Shown: positions 46,971 through 55,815, counted from the first letter of the stretch. The stretch is 64,000 bases of DNA from Singulisphaera acidiphila DSM 18658 (GCF_000242455.2 NC_019892.1:4960001-5024000); one strand, 5' to 3'. A program made the numbers and translations. The notes: generated by a model from the sequence alone, not told the origin.

Positions 46971-47845
46971 TGGGTCGAGGCCCTCCCGGTTTCCACCGGA
47001 ATCGGCGCGGAGTCGAAGCGGACCATCAGCACAACCCGCACCGGGATCTCCTGGAACTTCGCCGATTCCAGCCGCTTCTGCTTCGGCGTCTCCTCCTCTT
47101 GGGGGATCCCGTAGTTGTACATGGGCGTCTCCCGATCGCCCGGCGACATGGTGACGCGGACCCCGCTCACCGGCCCGAGCTTGAGGCGGCTCAGCTTCGC
47201 CAGGCGTTGCGCTCGGGCTTCGGCGTCGGCGATCGCCTTGCCGTAGGCCTCTTCCTCCAGTTGATCGAAGTCGTCAAGGATGAAGCGGACGAGCCCGTTG
47301 GACTGGTTGTATCGACCGTAATAATAGGCCGCGAAGGGGTCCTGTGTGGCCCCGACCTTCCCCCCCGCGTCCTGGGCGACGTCGAGCAGCTTGGCCACGA
47401 GCTGCAACAGGGCTTCCTCATCCAGCTTGCGGATATCCGCGCACTTGATGATGAGCTTGCGGGTAAGCTGGACTTCCGTCTTGGCCTTGCGGCTGGGCTG
47501 GGAGTCGAAGAAGTAGGGGTTCATCTGGGCCCCCTTCTGGTCGACGTTCAGGCCGCGCTCTTCCACGGTGACGTTGTCGAGCTTCAGCGCGACGAACGCC
47601 TCCTGGAGCCGGCGCTTGGCGTCCCTGTATTTGACGATCGCGTCGGCGGTCAGTTCCGAGGACGCGGAGACCTCGATATCGATCTCCAGCCGGTTCGGCT
47701 TGGCCGAGACCGTCCCTTTGCCCGTGACGGCGAGCCCCTGGAGGTTCCCCCCCGATGGGTCCGCGATGAACTGAGCCCAGGCCGGGCGCGACGCCCCGGT
47801 GAGGGCGAGCGCCACGACGATGACCACGATGCTCGACCTAGTCAT
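46967..47845 (-). CDS. SIMPL (DUF541) domain exported protein
   Basis: This is a 292-residue protein with a signal peptide (IVVIVVALALTGASRPAWAQ). The SIMPL/DUF541 domain begins LAVTGKGTVSAKPNRLEIDI and includes KYRDAKRRLQEAFVALKLDN and AIADAEARAQRLAKLSRLKL. SIMPL proteins form oligomeric periplasmic shells in some bacteria, with uncertain function. The ATG at 47845 is chosen because it gives the signal peptide; it overlaps the PQQ gene stop by 8 bp. A longer start at 47917 is Arg/Pro-rich and out of character. Confidence 0.87.
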   Translation of the reverse strand: MTRSSIVVIVVALALTGASRPAWAQFIADPSGGNLQGLAVTGKGTVSAKPNRLEIDIEVSASSELTADAIVKYRDAKRRLQEAFVALKLDNVTVEERGLNVDQKGAQMNPYFFDSQPSRKAKTEVQLTRKLIIKCADIRKLDEEALLQLVAKLLDVAQDAGGKVGATQDPFAAYYYGRYNQSNGLVRFILDDFDQLEEEAYGKAIADAEARAQRLAKLSRLKLGPVSGVRVTMSPGDRETPMYNYGIPQEEETPKQKRLESAKFQEIPVRVVLMVRFDSAPIPVETGRASTQ

Positions 47846-49949
47846 CCGATATCCTCGTCTTGGGGGTCGCCGCGCCCGCGTCGACACCACCGTCGGCCAC
47901 GGCCGCGGTCGTCGCAATGGGGTAGGCCGAGATGGTGCGGTTGGTGACCGCCAGAAGTAAAGGGCCGCTCAAGTACAAGTTGCCCCCGTCCGCGCCGGTG
48001 TCGTCGCCACGGAAGATCCGCCGGACCTGGCCCGTGCGGGGGTCGATCTCGAAGATTCCACGCGGGGTGAGCTGCCAGATCCCCCCCGCCCGGACGAGCA
48101 CGTCCCCTTCCGAGCTCCCCCCCGGCAGGCGGGTCGCCCAGAGCAGTTTTCGCGTCTGTAAGTCCAGGGCGCTGATTTCGGGGCCGCCGAGGAAGAGGGC
48201 CTGGTCGTCGACCCCGAGGATCCGCGCCGACTTGGCGATCGGCCGGTCCCAGAGGACTTTCATCTGGTCCGCATCGAGGGCGTAGATCTGTTCCGACTTC
48301 GCCCCTTTGGCGAGCAGGGCCGGGCCCGAGCGGAGCGGCGCTCCGCTGCTGGAGATCGACTCGGTCGGCATCGGCCCGAAGAAGAAGAACCGGTTCATGG
48401 CGTTGGGTGGATCCGTCTTGTAGCCGTACCCCCAGTCGAGGTCGCCCGATTCGGCGTCGAGCCGCGCCAGGACGCCGACGTGGGTATCGACGTAGACCGC
48501 CCCGGCCTGGTGAAACAGCTTCGGCTGTGGCGACGTGTCGGGCATGCCGTAATAAGAATACTGCTGCCCCTGCCGGAACACCCCGACCTCGGTCTTCCAG
48601 AGCAGCTTGCCGTCGCGGGCCCGGATCGCCAGGACGTACTGATGCGACTGGCCTTGCTGCTGGTTCATCGAGGTCTTGGCGACGACGAAGAGCGTGTCGC
48701 CGACCAGGATCGGCGTCCCCCCCAGGTCGACCTGGGCGTAGTCGGGCAGGTCGGTCGACTGCCAGACGACGTCCCCCCCGTCCGTGCGCCGGCAGACCAG
48801 GCGGAAGGGGGCCATCTGGTTCGGGTCTTTCAGATCCCGGGTCAGGGCCCAGACATGGCTTTTCGAGGCCACGACCGTGAACCGGGTCGGGTCGACCATC
48901 CGGGTCTGATTCTGCGCGGCCGGGATCTCGATGTTGTGGAACGAGGCCGACCGCCAGATCAGCTTGCCCGTCTTGAGGTCGATGGCGAAGAGGTGCCCGA
49001 GGTAGTTGGCGTAGAGCGTCGACCCCTCGACCGCGACGGTCGGGACCGCGGCGCTCAGGGGGTTCGCATTCCACTGGACCAGCTCGGCGGGCGTCATGCC
49101 GGCGATCACCGACTCGCTGAAGCGCATTTGCCAGTCGGCGGGGACGACTCGCGTGAGGTCGAGCCCGGGCGCCGTCGCTGCGCTGGAGTGGGCTGTTTGC
49201 GGGTTCTTCGCCGTCCCGTCGCCCAGGAAGCGGGCCAGGTGCTCGGCGGCCGGCGCGGATTGCCCGCCGATCGTGACTTTCTCACCGGCGTAGCGGTCGG
49301 CCAGGTCGTGCCGGAGCACGCTGATTTCCGAGTGCCGCCCTGCGCGGGAGAGGGCCAGGGCCGCCTTGACCGCGATCAGGGCCGGGGAGAGGTCGGTATC
49401 GGGTCGTTCGCGGAGCACCGCCAGCCAGCAGTCGGCCGCGCGGTCGAACCGGCCCATTTCGAAGTAGAGGTCGCCCAGGCGATCGGCCGCGTTGTCGCCG
49501 ACGGTCGTGGGGAAGTAGGCGGAGTAGAGCCGTTCGAGCGTTTTCAGCTCGTTCGGGCCGTCGGCCTCGTCGAGTAGCTTCTTGGCTTCGTCGTCGTAGA
49601 AGAGGCGGTAAGCCACCTGCCCCTCGGGCGAGAGCTCGCCGAGCGCCTCGCGCCGCTTGCGGGCAACCGGAATGATGAAGCCCTTTTGGCCGTCGACGAA
49701 GCGGAGGGCCTGTGCCTCGGGAATCTCATAGAGCGACTTCAACGCCCGTTCCCAGGCCCCTCGTCTGCGGAACCGATCGTAGTCGTCGAACGCTTCCTTG
49801 ACCTCGCTGGAAGCCGGCGGCATCTGGAGCGGACGATCCGGCCGGTCGTTCGTGACCTTGTCGGCCTCGTCCGCCTTCTCCTTGGCCTGCCCGAGCGCGA
49901 GCATCGGTAGCCACAAGAGTGTCATGATCGTAAGACGTACGACTTTCAT
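47838..49949 (-). CDS. exported TPR-PQQ beta-propeller protein, first gene of the operon
   Basis: This is a 703-residue exported protein with a signal peptide (LTIMTLLWLPMLALGQAKEK). Residues about 45-240 are helical, with a TPR-like DNAADRLGDLYFEMGRFDRA. From about residue 290 come PQQ-type propeller blades: AIDLKTGKLIWRSASFHN, LAIRARDGKLLWKTEVGVF, LDAESGDLDWGYGYKTD, ALDADQMKVLWDRPIAKS, LDLQTRKLLWATRLPGGS and the final IDPRTGQVRRIFRGDD. It resembles BamB-type and planctomycete PQQ-repeat proteins. It heads the ten-gene operon; its promoter should lie in 49950-50200. No PQQ-dehydrogenase active site is evident, so a scaffold or binding role is likely. Confidence 0.88.
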   Translation of the reverse strand: MKVVRLTIMTLLWLPMLALGQAKEKADEADKVTNDRPDRPLQMPPASSEVKEAFDDYDRFRRRGAWERALKSLYEIPEAQALRFVDGQKGFIIPVARKRREALGELSPEGQVAYRLFYDDEAKKLLDEADGPNELKTLERLYSAYFPTTVGDNAADRLGDLYFEMGRFDRAADCWLAVLRERPDTDLSPALIAVKAALALSRAGRHSEISVLRHDLADRYAGEKVTIGGQSAPAAEHLARFLGDGTAKNPQTAHSSAATAPGLDLTRVVPADWQMRFSESVIAGMTPAELVQWNANPLSAAVPTVAVEGSTLYANYLGHLFAIDLKTGKLIWRSASFHNIEIPAAQNQTRMVDPTRFTVVASKSHVWALTRDLKDPNQMAPFRLVCRRTDGGDVVWQSTDLPDYAQVDLGGTPILVGDTLFVVAKTSMNQQQGQSHQYVLAIRARDGKLLWKTEVGVFRQGQQYSYYGMPDTSPQPKLFHQAGAVYVDTHVGVLARLDAESGDLDWGYGYKTDPPNAMNRFFFFGPMPTESISSSGAPLRSGPALLAKGAKSEQIYALDADQMKVLWDRPIAKSARILGVDDQALFLGGPEISALDLQTRKLLWATRLPGGSSEGDVLVRAGGIWQLTPRGIFEIDPRTGQVRRIFRGDDTGADGGNLYLSGPLLLAVTNRTISAYPIATTAAVADGGVDAGAATPKTRISDD

Positions 49950-50632
49950 GTCACCCCATTGCGCTTTTGAGGATACGTGGACTGAAAACCGCTTCTTGGC
50001 ATGTTTCGAGCCGTCGGAGCCGACGGACTGCGAGCCAACCGAATTCGCCTTTGGCCACGATCAGATGTTTTTGATCGACTTCCGGATGCTCGTCTTACTG
50101 TCGTCGAAGGTCGGAGTCAATTGCAAGTGAATTCCTTAAGAAATCTCAACGCCCCGCTTCAAGCCGCCCCTCGGATTCCTCTTCCGGGCTATTCCTTGCT
50201 GGCGGTCGACCACGTCTAACTCCTTTGGAGAAATTGTCTTGGGGACGCGGCCTTGCGGTCATCCCTGGAGGGCCGGAATTCCATTTTCCGAAGATGTGTC
50301 GGACGCGTATTCCATTGGAGTCCGGATCTGACGCGGATCCTGTTGCAAGGGATTGTGATGTATTCGCGCGGTTTCCGCAACGACTCCGTTCCCTTTCCTT
50401 CCGAAGACAGGGGAATATGGGCCCCGCCTGCATTCCGGCCTTGGCGCTGAAGGTTCTGTCGGTCTATCCCAAGGCATTTTCGAAAACGGCTCTTGCCCGG
50501 CGACGACGGATTCGTGGATGGTTGACCGAGCTCCGTCGGATTCATCACGGATGGCTGTCTTTGGTTGAATTGAAGTATTGCATTTCGCGGATGTGCTGTT
50601 TTGATCCGGTCCCTCTCTTTCTTCCTCTCCTA
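49950..50632. other. gap upstream of the operon, no gene recognised
   Basis: No convincing gene was found in this stretch. A reading frame at 50225-50671 is open for 148 codons but shows no family feature, is rich in Arg/Pro/Leu and runs into the palindrome at 50633. The first 250 bp probably contain the promoter of the ten-gene operon on the minus strand. Confidence 0.45.
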
Positions 50633-50737
50633 CCCTGGGACCGCGGGCGCCCCGCCCGCTCTTCAATTTAGTTTTATTGGATTTGAACTTGAATTTAAAT
50701 CAACAAAAGAGCGGGCGGGTCGCCCGCGGTCCCAGGG
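50633..50737. repeat. intact extragenic palindrome (uninterrupted copy)
   Basis: The left arm starts CCCTGGGACCGCGGGCG (50633-50663) and the right arm (50706-50737) is its inverted complement with few changes, around an AT-rich 42-bp centre. It is the uninterrupted form of the element that houses the two IS4-family copies. Confidence 0.87.
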
Positions 50738-50774
50738 GAATGAAATGGAAGAGTGGGCAGGGGTGATTGGGCTC

Positions 50775-50823
50775 CTCAAAAACAGGGCTTTCGCTCACAG
50801 GTTCAGTCCCGTTCGTGGCACCC
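50775..50823. repeat. degraded half copy of the GTGCCACGGG inverted repeat
   Basis: The sequence CAAAAACAGGGCTTTCGCTC and the following bases to TCGTGGCACCC match the loop and right arm of the repeat at 13235-13309 with several changes and a missing left arm. Confidence 0.65.
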
Positions 50824-50863
50824 AGGGCCCGTAGCCCTTCAAAGGAAGACCATGTCCAACGAC

Positions 50864-51322
50864 TTAGGGTTTTCCTTTGGCTAGGGTGGCTGGGCCACTC
50901 GACATGAAGACGGACGTCTCAACATGAAAGTATTTCGCGAATGCCTCAATGTGCCGGCGGTTCAGGGTCCGCTTGCCCGCTAGGACCTCCGAGATGGTCG
51001 AAACGGCAACCCGCGTTTCTTCGGCGACCTTGGACAGGGTCACCTGCCGGGACTCGATCAGGAATCGCAGCATGTCCGTGTCGGAGACAGGCGGCATCGG
51101 ATGATGCTCAGTCTCATACTTCCGGATCAGGTCGCCCAGAACATCGAGGTAGTCTTCTTCGTCGGATGCGAGCTTGTCTCGGTCAATCAGGCCGTTGACT
51201 ATCTCGATCGCCTCATCGAGTTCCGGCTCGGACCGGAGCGGGCGGAGCGGAAAGCGACGGATGAGCTCGAGATATCGCGTCCCAGCACGCGAAGCGGACC
51301 TGGTTTTCGTTTTGGCGGTCAT
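50864..51322 (-). CDS. higA: HigA-type antitoxin, XRE HTH
   Basis: This is a 152-residue protein. The N-terminal half has PELDEAIEIVNGLIDRDKLA, EEDYLDVLGDLIRKYETEHH and PMPP, typical of the long HigA group. The C-terminal half is an XRE helix-turn-helix: TDMLRFLIESRQVTLSKVAE, ETRVAVSTISEVLAGKR and TLNRRHIEAFAKYFHV. It overlaps the toxin gene stop by 4 bp (toxin first, antitoxin second, the usual hig order). It should neutralise HigB and repress the operon. All expected parts are present. Confidence 0.92.
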   Translation of the reverse strand: MTAKTKTRSASRAGTRYLELIRRFPLRPLRSEPELDEAIEIVNGLIDRDKLASDEEDYLDVLGDLIRKYETEHHPMPPVSDTDMLRFLIESRQVTLSKVAEETRVAVSTISEVLAGKRTLNRRHIEAFAKYFHVETSVFMSSGPATLAKGKP

Positions 51323-51669
51323 TCGGGCTTGTCCTTACGTTGGGGCGCCTTCGTTTTGGACTGGTGCCTTGGTGGCGATGGCTTTTCCTTCCATTGGCCG
51401 CGGTCGTATTCGGGGTGTGTCAGGACGTGGCGAACGAACACCTTGCCACGGTTGGTGTGAACGGCAACGATCAGGCGATATCTGTTCTCACCGATATTGA
51501 AGACGGTCAGGTCGCCGACAAGGTCGGCGTGTGGGATCGCTTCTCGCACGTCAGCGAACGTCTTCCACTTGGCTTGGTTCACAACCCGGCTCCAGGCGCG
51601 AAGTGGCGCCTCCGAGTCGGGGTGGACTACCCAGAACTCTCGCAACATCTTTTCCGAGATGACGTGCAT
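51319..51669 (-). CDS. higB: HigB-type toxin (mRNA interferase)
   Basis: This is a 116-residue protein of the HigB_toxin family (pfam09907): MHVISEKMLREFWVVHPDSE, then SRVVNQAKWKTFADVREAIP, GDLTVFNIGENRYRLIVAVH and VFVRHVLTHPEYDRGQW. The conserved NRYRLI and RHVLTHPEYD motifs carry the residues expected for ribosome-dependent mRNA cleavage. A charged C-terminal tail (about 97-116) extends slightly beyond the usual length. It is the first gene of a two-gene operon with higA. Unlike the PIN locus near 6.6 kb it has no visible damage. Confidence 0.92.
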   Translation of the reverse strand: MHVISEKMLREFWVVHPDSEAPLRAWSRVVNQAKWKTFADVREAIPHADLVGDLTVFNIGENRYRLIVAVHTNRGKVFVRHVLTHPEYDRGQWKEKPSPPRHQSKTKAPQRKDKPE

Positions 51670-52026
51670 CGGGTGGTCTCAAGATGGGGAAATGAAGTGC
51701 GGGAGCCATGCGACTGTTCCTTCCAAAGGTTGGTCCATCGAACGAGCCAAGCTGCCGGCTTGCCTTTATTGTTGTGGTTTCGCGAACCGCGAAAAGTCAA
51801 TCGCGATTTTCGCGATTTGCGAAAAGGGCTTTGCCTTCCCATTGTAGAAGTCAGGTGCGAATGCTGTTGCTGAAAAATTCTGTTTTTTAATTTTTCATAT
51901 TTTTGTTTGTTGTTTTTGTTGTAGCCTTGTTTTGCCCCGGTTCGCGTTGACCCGGGGGCGGGTCTGTGCTTCGATGGCGCCGGCGTTTCGCAGGGTGGCG
52001 ACGCCTGGACTCCTGAAGCGATCCGA
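51670..52026. promoter_or_regulatory. higBA/xseAB divergent region with a candidate operator
   Basis: This is a 357-bp non-coding region between divergent operons. At 51788-51814 there is an inverted repeat CGCGAAAA / TTTTCGCG with an 11-bp spacer, inside a run of related GCGA-type words (51781-51824). It lies about 120-145 bp upstream of the higB start, a plausible place for a HigA or other operator. T-rich text at 51885-51935 follows toward xseA. Regulation is an inference only. Confidence 0.4.
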
Positions 52027-53835
52027 ATGACCTCCAACTCCCGAGTCGATTTGCGGGTCCCCTTCGTCGAGAAGGAGGATGCCAAGGCCCTCGGGGCACG
52101 CTGGGATTCCCAGAAGAAGCTCTGGTACGCCCCGCCGGGAGCCGATCTCGAGCACCTCGAACGTTGGGTGCCCAAAGACGCCAGACTTCCTATGTTCTCG
52201 GTTTTGAGCGAGAACGTAAGCGCAAGTGTGAGCGTTGCCGAGGAATCCGAGAAGGGGATCTCCCTCACGGATTTGTTGTCGCAGGTGCGCGGGGCGATTG
52301 AGGAGCGGATGCCGGAGGCGGTCTGGGTCCGGGCCGAGATTAGCGAGCTGTCGGGGAAGAACGGGAACCTCTACCCGAAGCTGACCCAGCGCAACGAGCA
52401 AGGCGATATCCTCGCGCAGTCGAAGTCGGTGATCTGGAGGAGCAGGGCGGGGGCGATCCACCAGAAGTTCATGGAGGCGACCGGCGAGGGTTTGAAGCCC
52501 GACATCAAGATCCTTTGCCTGGTCAAGGTCCGGTTCGACCCGCTGTTCGGCCTCGACCTCATCATTGAGGACGTCGACCCGTCCTACACCGTGGGGGATC
52601 TCGCCGCCAAGCTGGCCCGGATCCGGGAATGGCTGGTCAGGGAGGATCTGTATGGACGGAACCAGGGGCTCCCCGCCCCGGTCGAGTTCGTCCGGGTCGC
52701 CGTCATCAGCCCCGAGAGTTCGGCGGGCCTGGGCGATTTTCGTCGCGAGACCGACCGGCTCCATCAGGCGGGGCTCTGCGAGTTCCTCTTCTTCGGGGCG
52801 ACGTTTCAAGGGGTGAATGCCCCGTCCTCGATCCGGACTGCGATCAATGAGGCCCTCGCCGCCCACCGCCAGCGCCCGTTCGACGTGCTCGTGATCATCC
52901 GAGGGGGCGGGTCGGTCACCGACCTGGCCTGGCTCAACGACCTCGAGCTGGCCCGGCTCGTCTGCCTCGCGTCGATCCCGGTGCTGACCGGGATCGGGCA
53001 CGAGCGGGATTCGACGATCCTCGACGAGGTGGCCCATCGCCGGTTCGACACGCCGTCCAAGGTCGCCCTCTTCATCGCCGCCACGATCCGGGACAACGCC
53101 CTGGCGGCGGCCTCCGCGCTCGCCCAGATCAAGCTGCAAGTCGCCCGCATCCTCAGCCGCGAACGCACGGCCCTCGCCACCCAGGCCGATCGGCTCGACG
53201 TCGGCGTCCGGTCGATGATCCAGCAGGCGGAGGACGACCACCGCAAGTTCCTGGCTGTCGTCCGCACGGCCACCCATTTCCAGCTCCGCGAGGCGAGCCA
53301 GTCCCTCGAAACGGGCCTGGTCCGCCTGGTCGACCAGGCCGAGCAAACGCTCAGCGAGGCGGAATTCACGCTCAGGCAGTCGGTGGAGTCAGTCACGCAT
53401 CGCGCTCAACTCCAGCTTGGCGTCCAGGCCGCGATGATCGAGCGGGCGGCCAACGCCGTTGCGCTCCAGGCCACGGCGAAGGTGGAGGCGGTGGCCGCCG
53501 AGCTCGAGCATTGCCAGGCTCAGATGGCCAGGGACGCGGGCCGCTGGGTCAAGACGGCCCGGGGCGACCTGGAGGAGTCCCTCGCCGACGTCGCCGGGCG
53601 GGCGGTCGCGACGGCCGAGGCCGCCAAGAAGGGGGTCGAGACCTACGCCCGGATCGTCGTCGGGCTGGGGCCGCAAGCCACGCTCAGCCGAGGCTTCTCC
53701 ATCGTCCGCGACACGGCCGACCGGCCCATCACGAGCCGGGCGGAGGCGCTCAGGAATGCGGAATTCACCGTGCAGTTTCACGACGGGAACGTGCCGGTCG
53801 CAAATCGAGACTTCGAGGGGAGACCTGTTTCATGA
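52027..53835 (+). CDS. xseA: exodeoxyribonuclease VII large subunit with N-terminal DUF5710-like domain
   Basis: This is a 602-residue XseA. Exonuclease VII degrades single-stranded DNA in both directions. The N-terminal 50 residues (LRVPFVEKEDAKALGARWDS and then QKKLWYAPPGADLEHLERWV) match DUF5710, a short domain known from primase-like and other DNA-processing proteins, which ordinary XseA lacks. The OB-fold follows (about 78-175; WVRAEISELSGKNGNLYPKL). The catalytic core has VRVAVISPESSAGLGDFRRE, VLVIIRGGGSVTDLAWLNDL, PVLTGIGHERDSTILDEVAH and RRFDTPSKVA. A long helical region (about 350-545) leads to the C-terminal GLGPQATLSRGFSIVRDT. The stop overlaps the xseB start (ATGA). Confidence 0.93.
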   Translation: MTSNSRVDLRVPFVEKEDAKALGARWDSQKKLWYAPPGADLEHLERWVPKDARLPMFSVLSENVSASVSVAEESEKGISLTDLLSQVRGAIEERMPEAVWVRAEISELSGKNGNLYPKLTQRNEQGDILAQSKSVIWRSRAGAIHQKFMEATGEGLKPDIKILCLVKVRFDPLFGLDLIIEDVDPSYTVGDLAAKLARIREWLVREDLYGRNQGLPAPVEFVRVAVISPESSAGLGDFRRETDRLHQAGLCEFLFFGATFQGVNAPSSIRTAINEALAAHRQRPFDVLVIIRGGGSVTDLAWLNDLELARLVCLASIPVLTGIGHERDSTILDEVAHRRFDTPSKVALFIAATIRDNALAAASALAQIKLQVARILSRERTALATQADRLDVGVRSMIQQAEDDHRKFLAVVRTATHFQLREASQSLETGLVRLVDQAEQTLSEAEFTLRQSVESVTHRAQLQLGVQAAMIERAANAVALQATAKVEAVAAELEHCQAQMARDAGRWVKTARGDLEESLADVAGRAVATAEAAKKGVETYARIVVGLGPQATLSRGFSIVRDTADRPITSRAEALRNAEFTVQFHDGNVPVANRDFEGRPVS

Positions 53836-54143
53836 ACGGCGACCTGGACAGCACCAGCTTCAACAAGAACTACAAGGTTTTGAAGGAAACGGCCGACTGG
53901 CTCTCCAGCCAGAACGAGCCGGACATCGACCAGCTCGTCCCGAAAGTCGAGAAGGCGATGAAGGCGTACACGATCTGCAAGGACCGGCTGGACAAGGTGC
54001 AGGCCACCCTCGGGCAATACTTCCAGCCGGATGGGACCGTGGCCGAATCGCCGGCCTTGATCGAGGGAGAAGGCCGGGCGAGAAAAGCGAGGAAGTCAAG
54101 CAGGCCCGAACCGGAGCGGGACGACGAAGACCTCTCGCTCTGA
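53832..54143 (+). CDS. xseB: exodeoxyribonuclease VII small subunit-like protein
   Basis: This is a 103-residue helical protein. Its position, directly coupled to xseA by a 4-bp ATGA overlap, and its sequence (NYKVLKETADWLSSQNEPDI, DQLVPKVEKAMKAYTICKDR, LDKVQATLGQYF) fit the small subunit XseB, which forms a two-helix bundle bound to XseA. The C-terminal tail (about 70-103) is charged and longer than usual. The assignment is by context and helix pattern; sequence identity with classical XseB is low. Confidence 0.8.
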   Translation: MNGDLDSTSFNKNYKVLKETADWLSSQNEPDIDQLVPKVEKAMKAYTICKDRLDKVQATLGQYFQPDGTVAESPALIEGEGRARKARKSSRPEPERDDEDLSL

Positions 54144-54280
54144 GGGGCGAGCCCGGCCTGTCGTCTGAGAACCAGGCAAACCATGCTGATGTTTTGCCCA
54201 TTTTCCCTGCCCACCAAAAAAAAAGTTCGGATTGAACCCTGAGTGGTTTTTTCGGTCGCCTCGATCGACCTCGAGTATTC

Positions 54281-54303
54281 CCTGGGACCGCGGGCGGGGC
54301 GCC
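54281..54303. repeat. left half of extragenic palindrome hit by IS4-family copy 2
   Basis: CCTGGGACCGCGGGCGGGGC runs into the IS. The last 11 bases, GGCGGGGCGCC (54293-54303), are duplicated directly after the right tip (55747-55757), which makes them the target duplication. Confidence 0.85.
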
Positions 54304-55746
54304 CAATGGCACTTACTTTCTCGATTTCAGACCGCGTTTGCGTGGTCGCAGTGGGAATTTTCTGCGGCGGGCGATCACCTCACGCGGGTAGTGTCGGCCA
54401 GGGCGATTCGCGAGCTTACACTGGCCAGACATCCTCAGAACCAAGTCGATCCGCTCTTGGATCTTCGCGGGGTCCGTGGTATCCAGCGACTCCAAGAGCA
54501 AGACCTTCACTAACGACCATACCCGGTTGAAGCTCAATCGCCGCGGCGCGATCTCGACCCGAGCCGCAGCCATCCGGCGAATCAGATTCGCCATGTTATA
54601 GGCCACTGTCGCCGAGGCCAGTTCCTTCGCGACCATCTCCGTGGATCGGCCACGCATCTCTTCCAAGCGAAGCGTCCGCTTCAAATCACGCAGATCGGTT
54701 TCGATATTTTGCCGCTGGCCATAGATCGCGGCGAGCTCGCACCCCTCGTCAGGGAGCCGACTCACAAGCCACAGCGTCAGCTTCTCGGAAATTCGAACCT
54801 CGTGCAACCACACCCGCAACGTTGCATCGGCCGGCCATTGTGGGTTCGACTTGCGTTCCCAGCGGTTGGGCTGCCAAGTTAGTTCCCACTGGTCCTTGCC
54901 CTGGGCTTTCCCTTGGCGCACCATCGACCGAAATCGCTTCTCAGTCAACCGCAACACGAAGTCGTGGCCCGCCTGGTTGGCTAACCAGGCAACGCGAAGA
55001 CGCCAAAATTCCGGTCGGCGATCAACACGGAGCCGACCGGAAGTCGCGGCATCAAACCGGCCGACAATGGGACTTCGCCAATCGCGGCCGGGCCATACAT
55101 TGCCCCCACTTCCGGACGCACGGTCACACCGCTGGATAACTCGTGGGCCGCTACCAAGTGGAGGATCGGCCAGTGCGATTCTCCGTGTTGATTGCGGGCC
55201 GGCGGATACGTTTTGCGCAAGGCGTCAGTGGGTGCCAAAGAGAGCGTGGAACCGTCCACAAGAAACGCGTTACGCCCTTTCACCGATGGCGGAGACTTGG
55301 CGATTAAGGCTGCAGAAACCTCGTCAGCCGCCCGTTGAGCCATCTCCACGGGCAGCCGATCTCGCGCTCGCGAAAACCCACCCGTGTTGGCCGAGAACGA
55401 TTTCTCACGGGCCCGCTTGTTATCAGGGAGCACATCTGCACTTAATCGAGCCAACTCTCCCACAGCGGTGGCCATCGTTGCATTGCAGGTCAACCGTTGA
55501 TAGATCATCAGCCAGACAACGACCCAAGGCGTGAACACGGTCGAGAGCGTGGGCGGTTTCTGAGCATGCAGGACATCCGGTGGGACCAAGCGATGGAACA
55601 TCCGAACCGCCTCACCCAAATCGACGACAGCGGGTGATTCCTGGTCATGGTTCATGCGAGGTACTCCCAAAAAATAGGAGTTCATGGCGCAAAAAACGTG
55701 CCAGAGGTGCCCCTTATTGCAGGATTGGCGAAAGTAAGTGCCATTG
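54304..55746 (-). mobile_element. IS4-family element, copy 2 (1443 bp)
   Basis: The tips are CAATGGCACTTACTTTC (54304-54320) and its complement (55730-55746). A direct 11-bp target duplication (GGCGGGGCGCC) flanks it. It is in opposite orientation to copy 1 and one base shorter than reconstructed copy 1 (1444 bp). At least one further substitution is seen, in the run before the transposase start. A lost base at 54990/54991 breaks the transposase frame, so this copy too should lack a functional enzyme. Confidence 0.92.
54313..55685 (-). pseudogene. IS4-family transposase with one-base deletion
   Basis: Two reading frames, 55685-54981 (ending NFGVFALPG and a stop) and 54957-54313 (starting LRLTEKRF), match the N and C halves of the transposase in copy 1. 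Copy 1 reads GCGTTCGCCTGG at the junction, while copy 2 reads GCGTTGCCTGG in the minus-strand sense, so one C is missing between 54990 and 54991. Restoring it gives FAFAWLANQAGHDFV and a full-length protein. The catalytic Asp residues fall in the first part and the YREK signature in the second. Confidence 0.92.
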
Positions 55747-55769
55747 GGCGGGGCGCCCGCGGTCCCAGG
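55747..55769. repeat. right half of extragenic palindrome at IS4-family copy 2
   Basis: GGCGGGGCGCCCGCGGTCCC follows the right IS tip. It completes the palindrome begun at 54281 and starts with the 11-bp target duplication. Confidence 0.85.
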
Positions 55770-55784
55770 AAATGGAATGGAAGA

Positions 55785-55815
55785 TTAACCACGAATGACA
55801 CAAATGACACGAATG
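55785..55815. repeat. solo arm of the TTAACCACGAATGACAC repeat
   Basis: TTAACCACGAATGACACAAA with the following TGACACGAAT is the same arm as at 5683-5713, with one change. No opposite arm was found within the next few hundred bases. Confidence 0.8.

Noticed and set aside
50225..50671. A 148-codon frame upstream of the ten-gene operon
   Set aside because: No ribosome site or family feature, and it runs into the extragenic palindrome.
54957..54990. Programmed frameshift in the IS4-family transposase
   Set aside because: Reconstructed copy 1 is a single open frame at this position, so the copy 2 shift is better explained by base loss.
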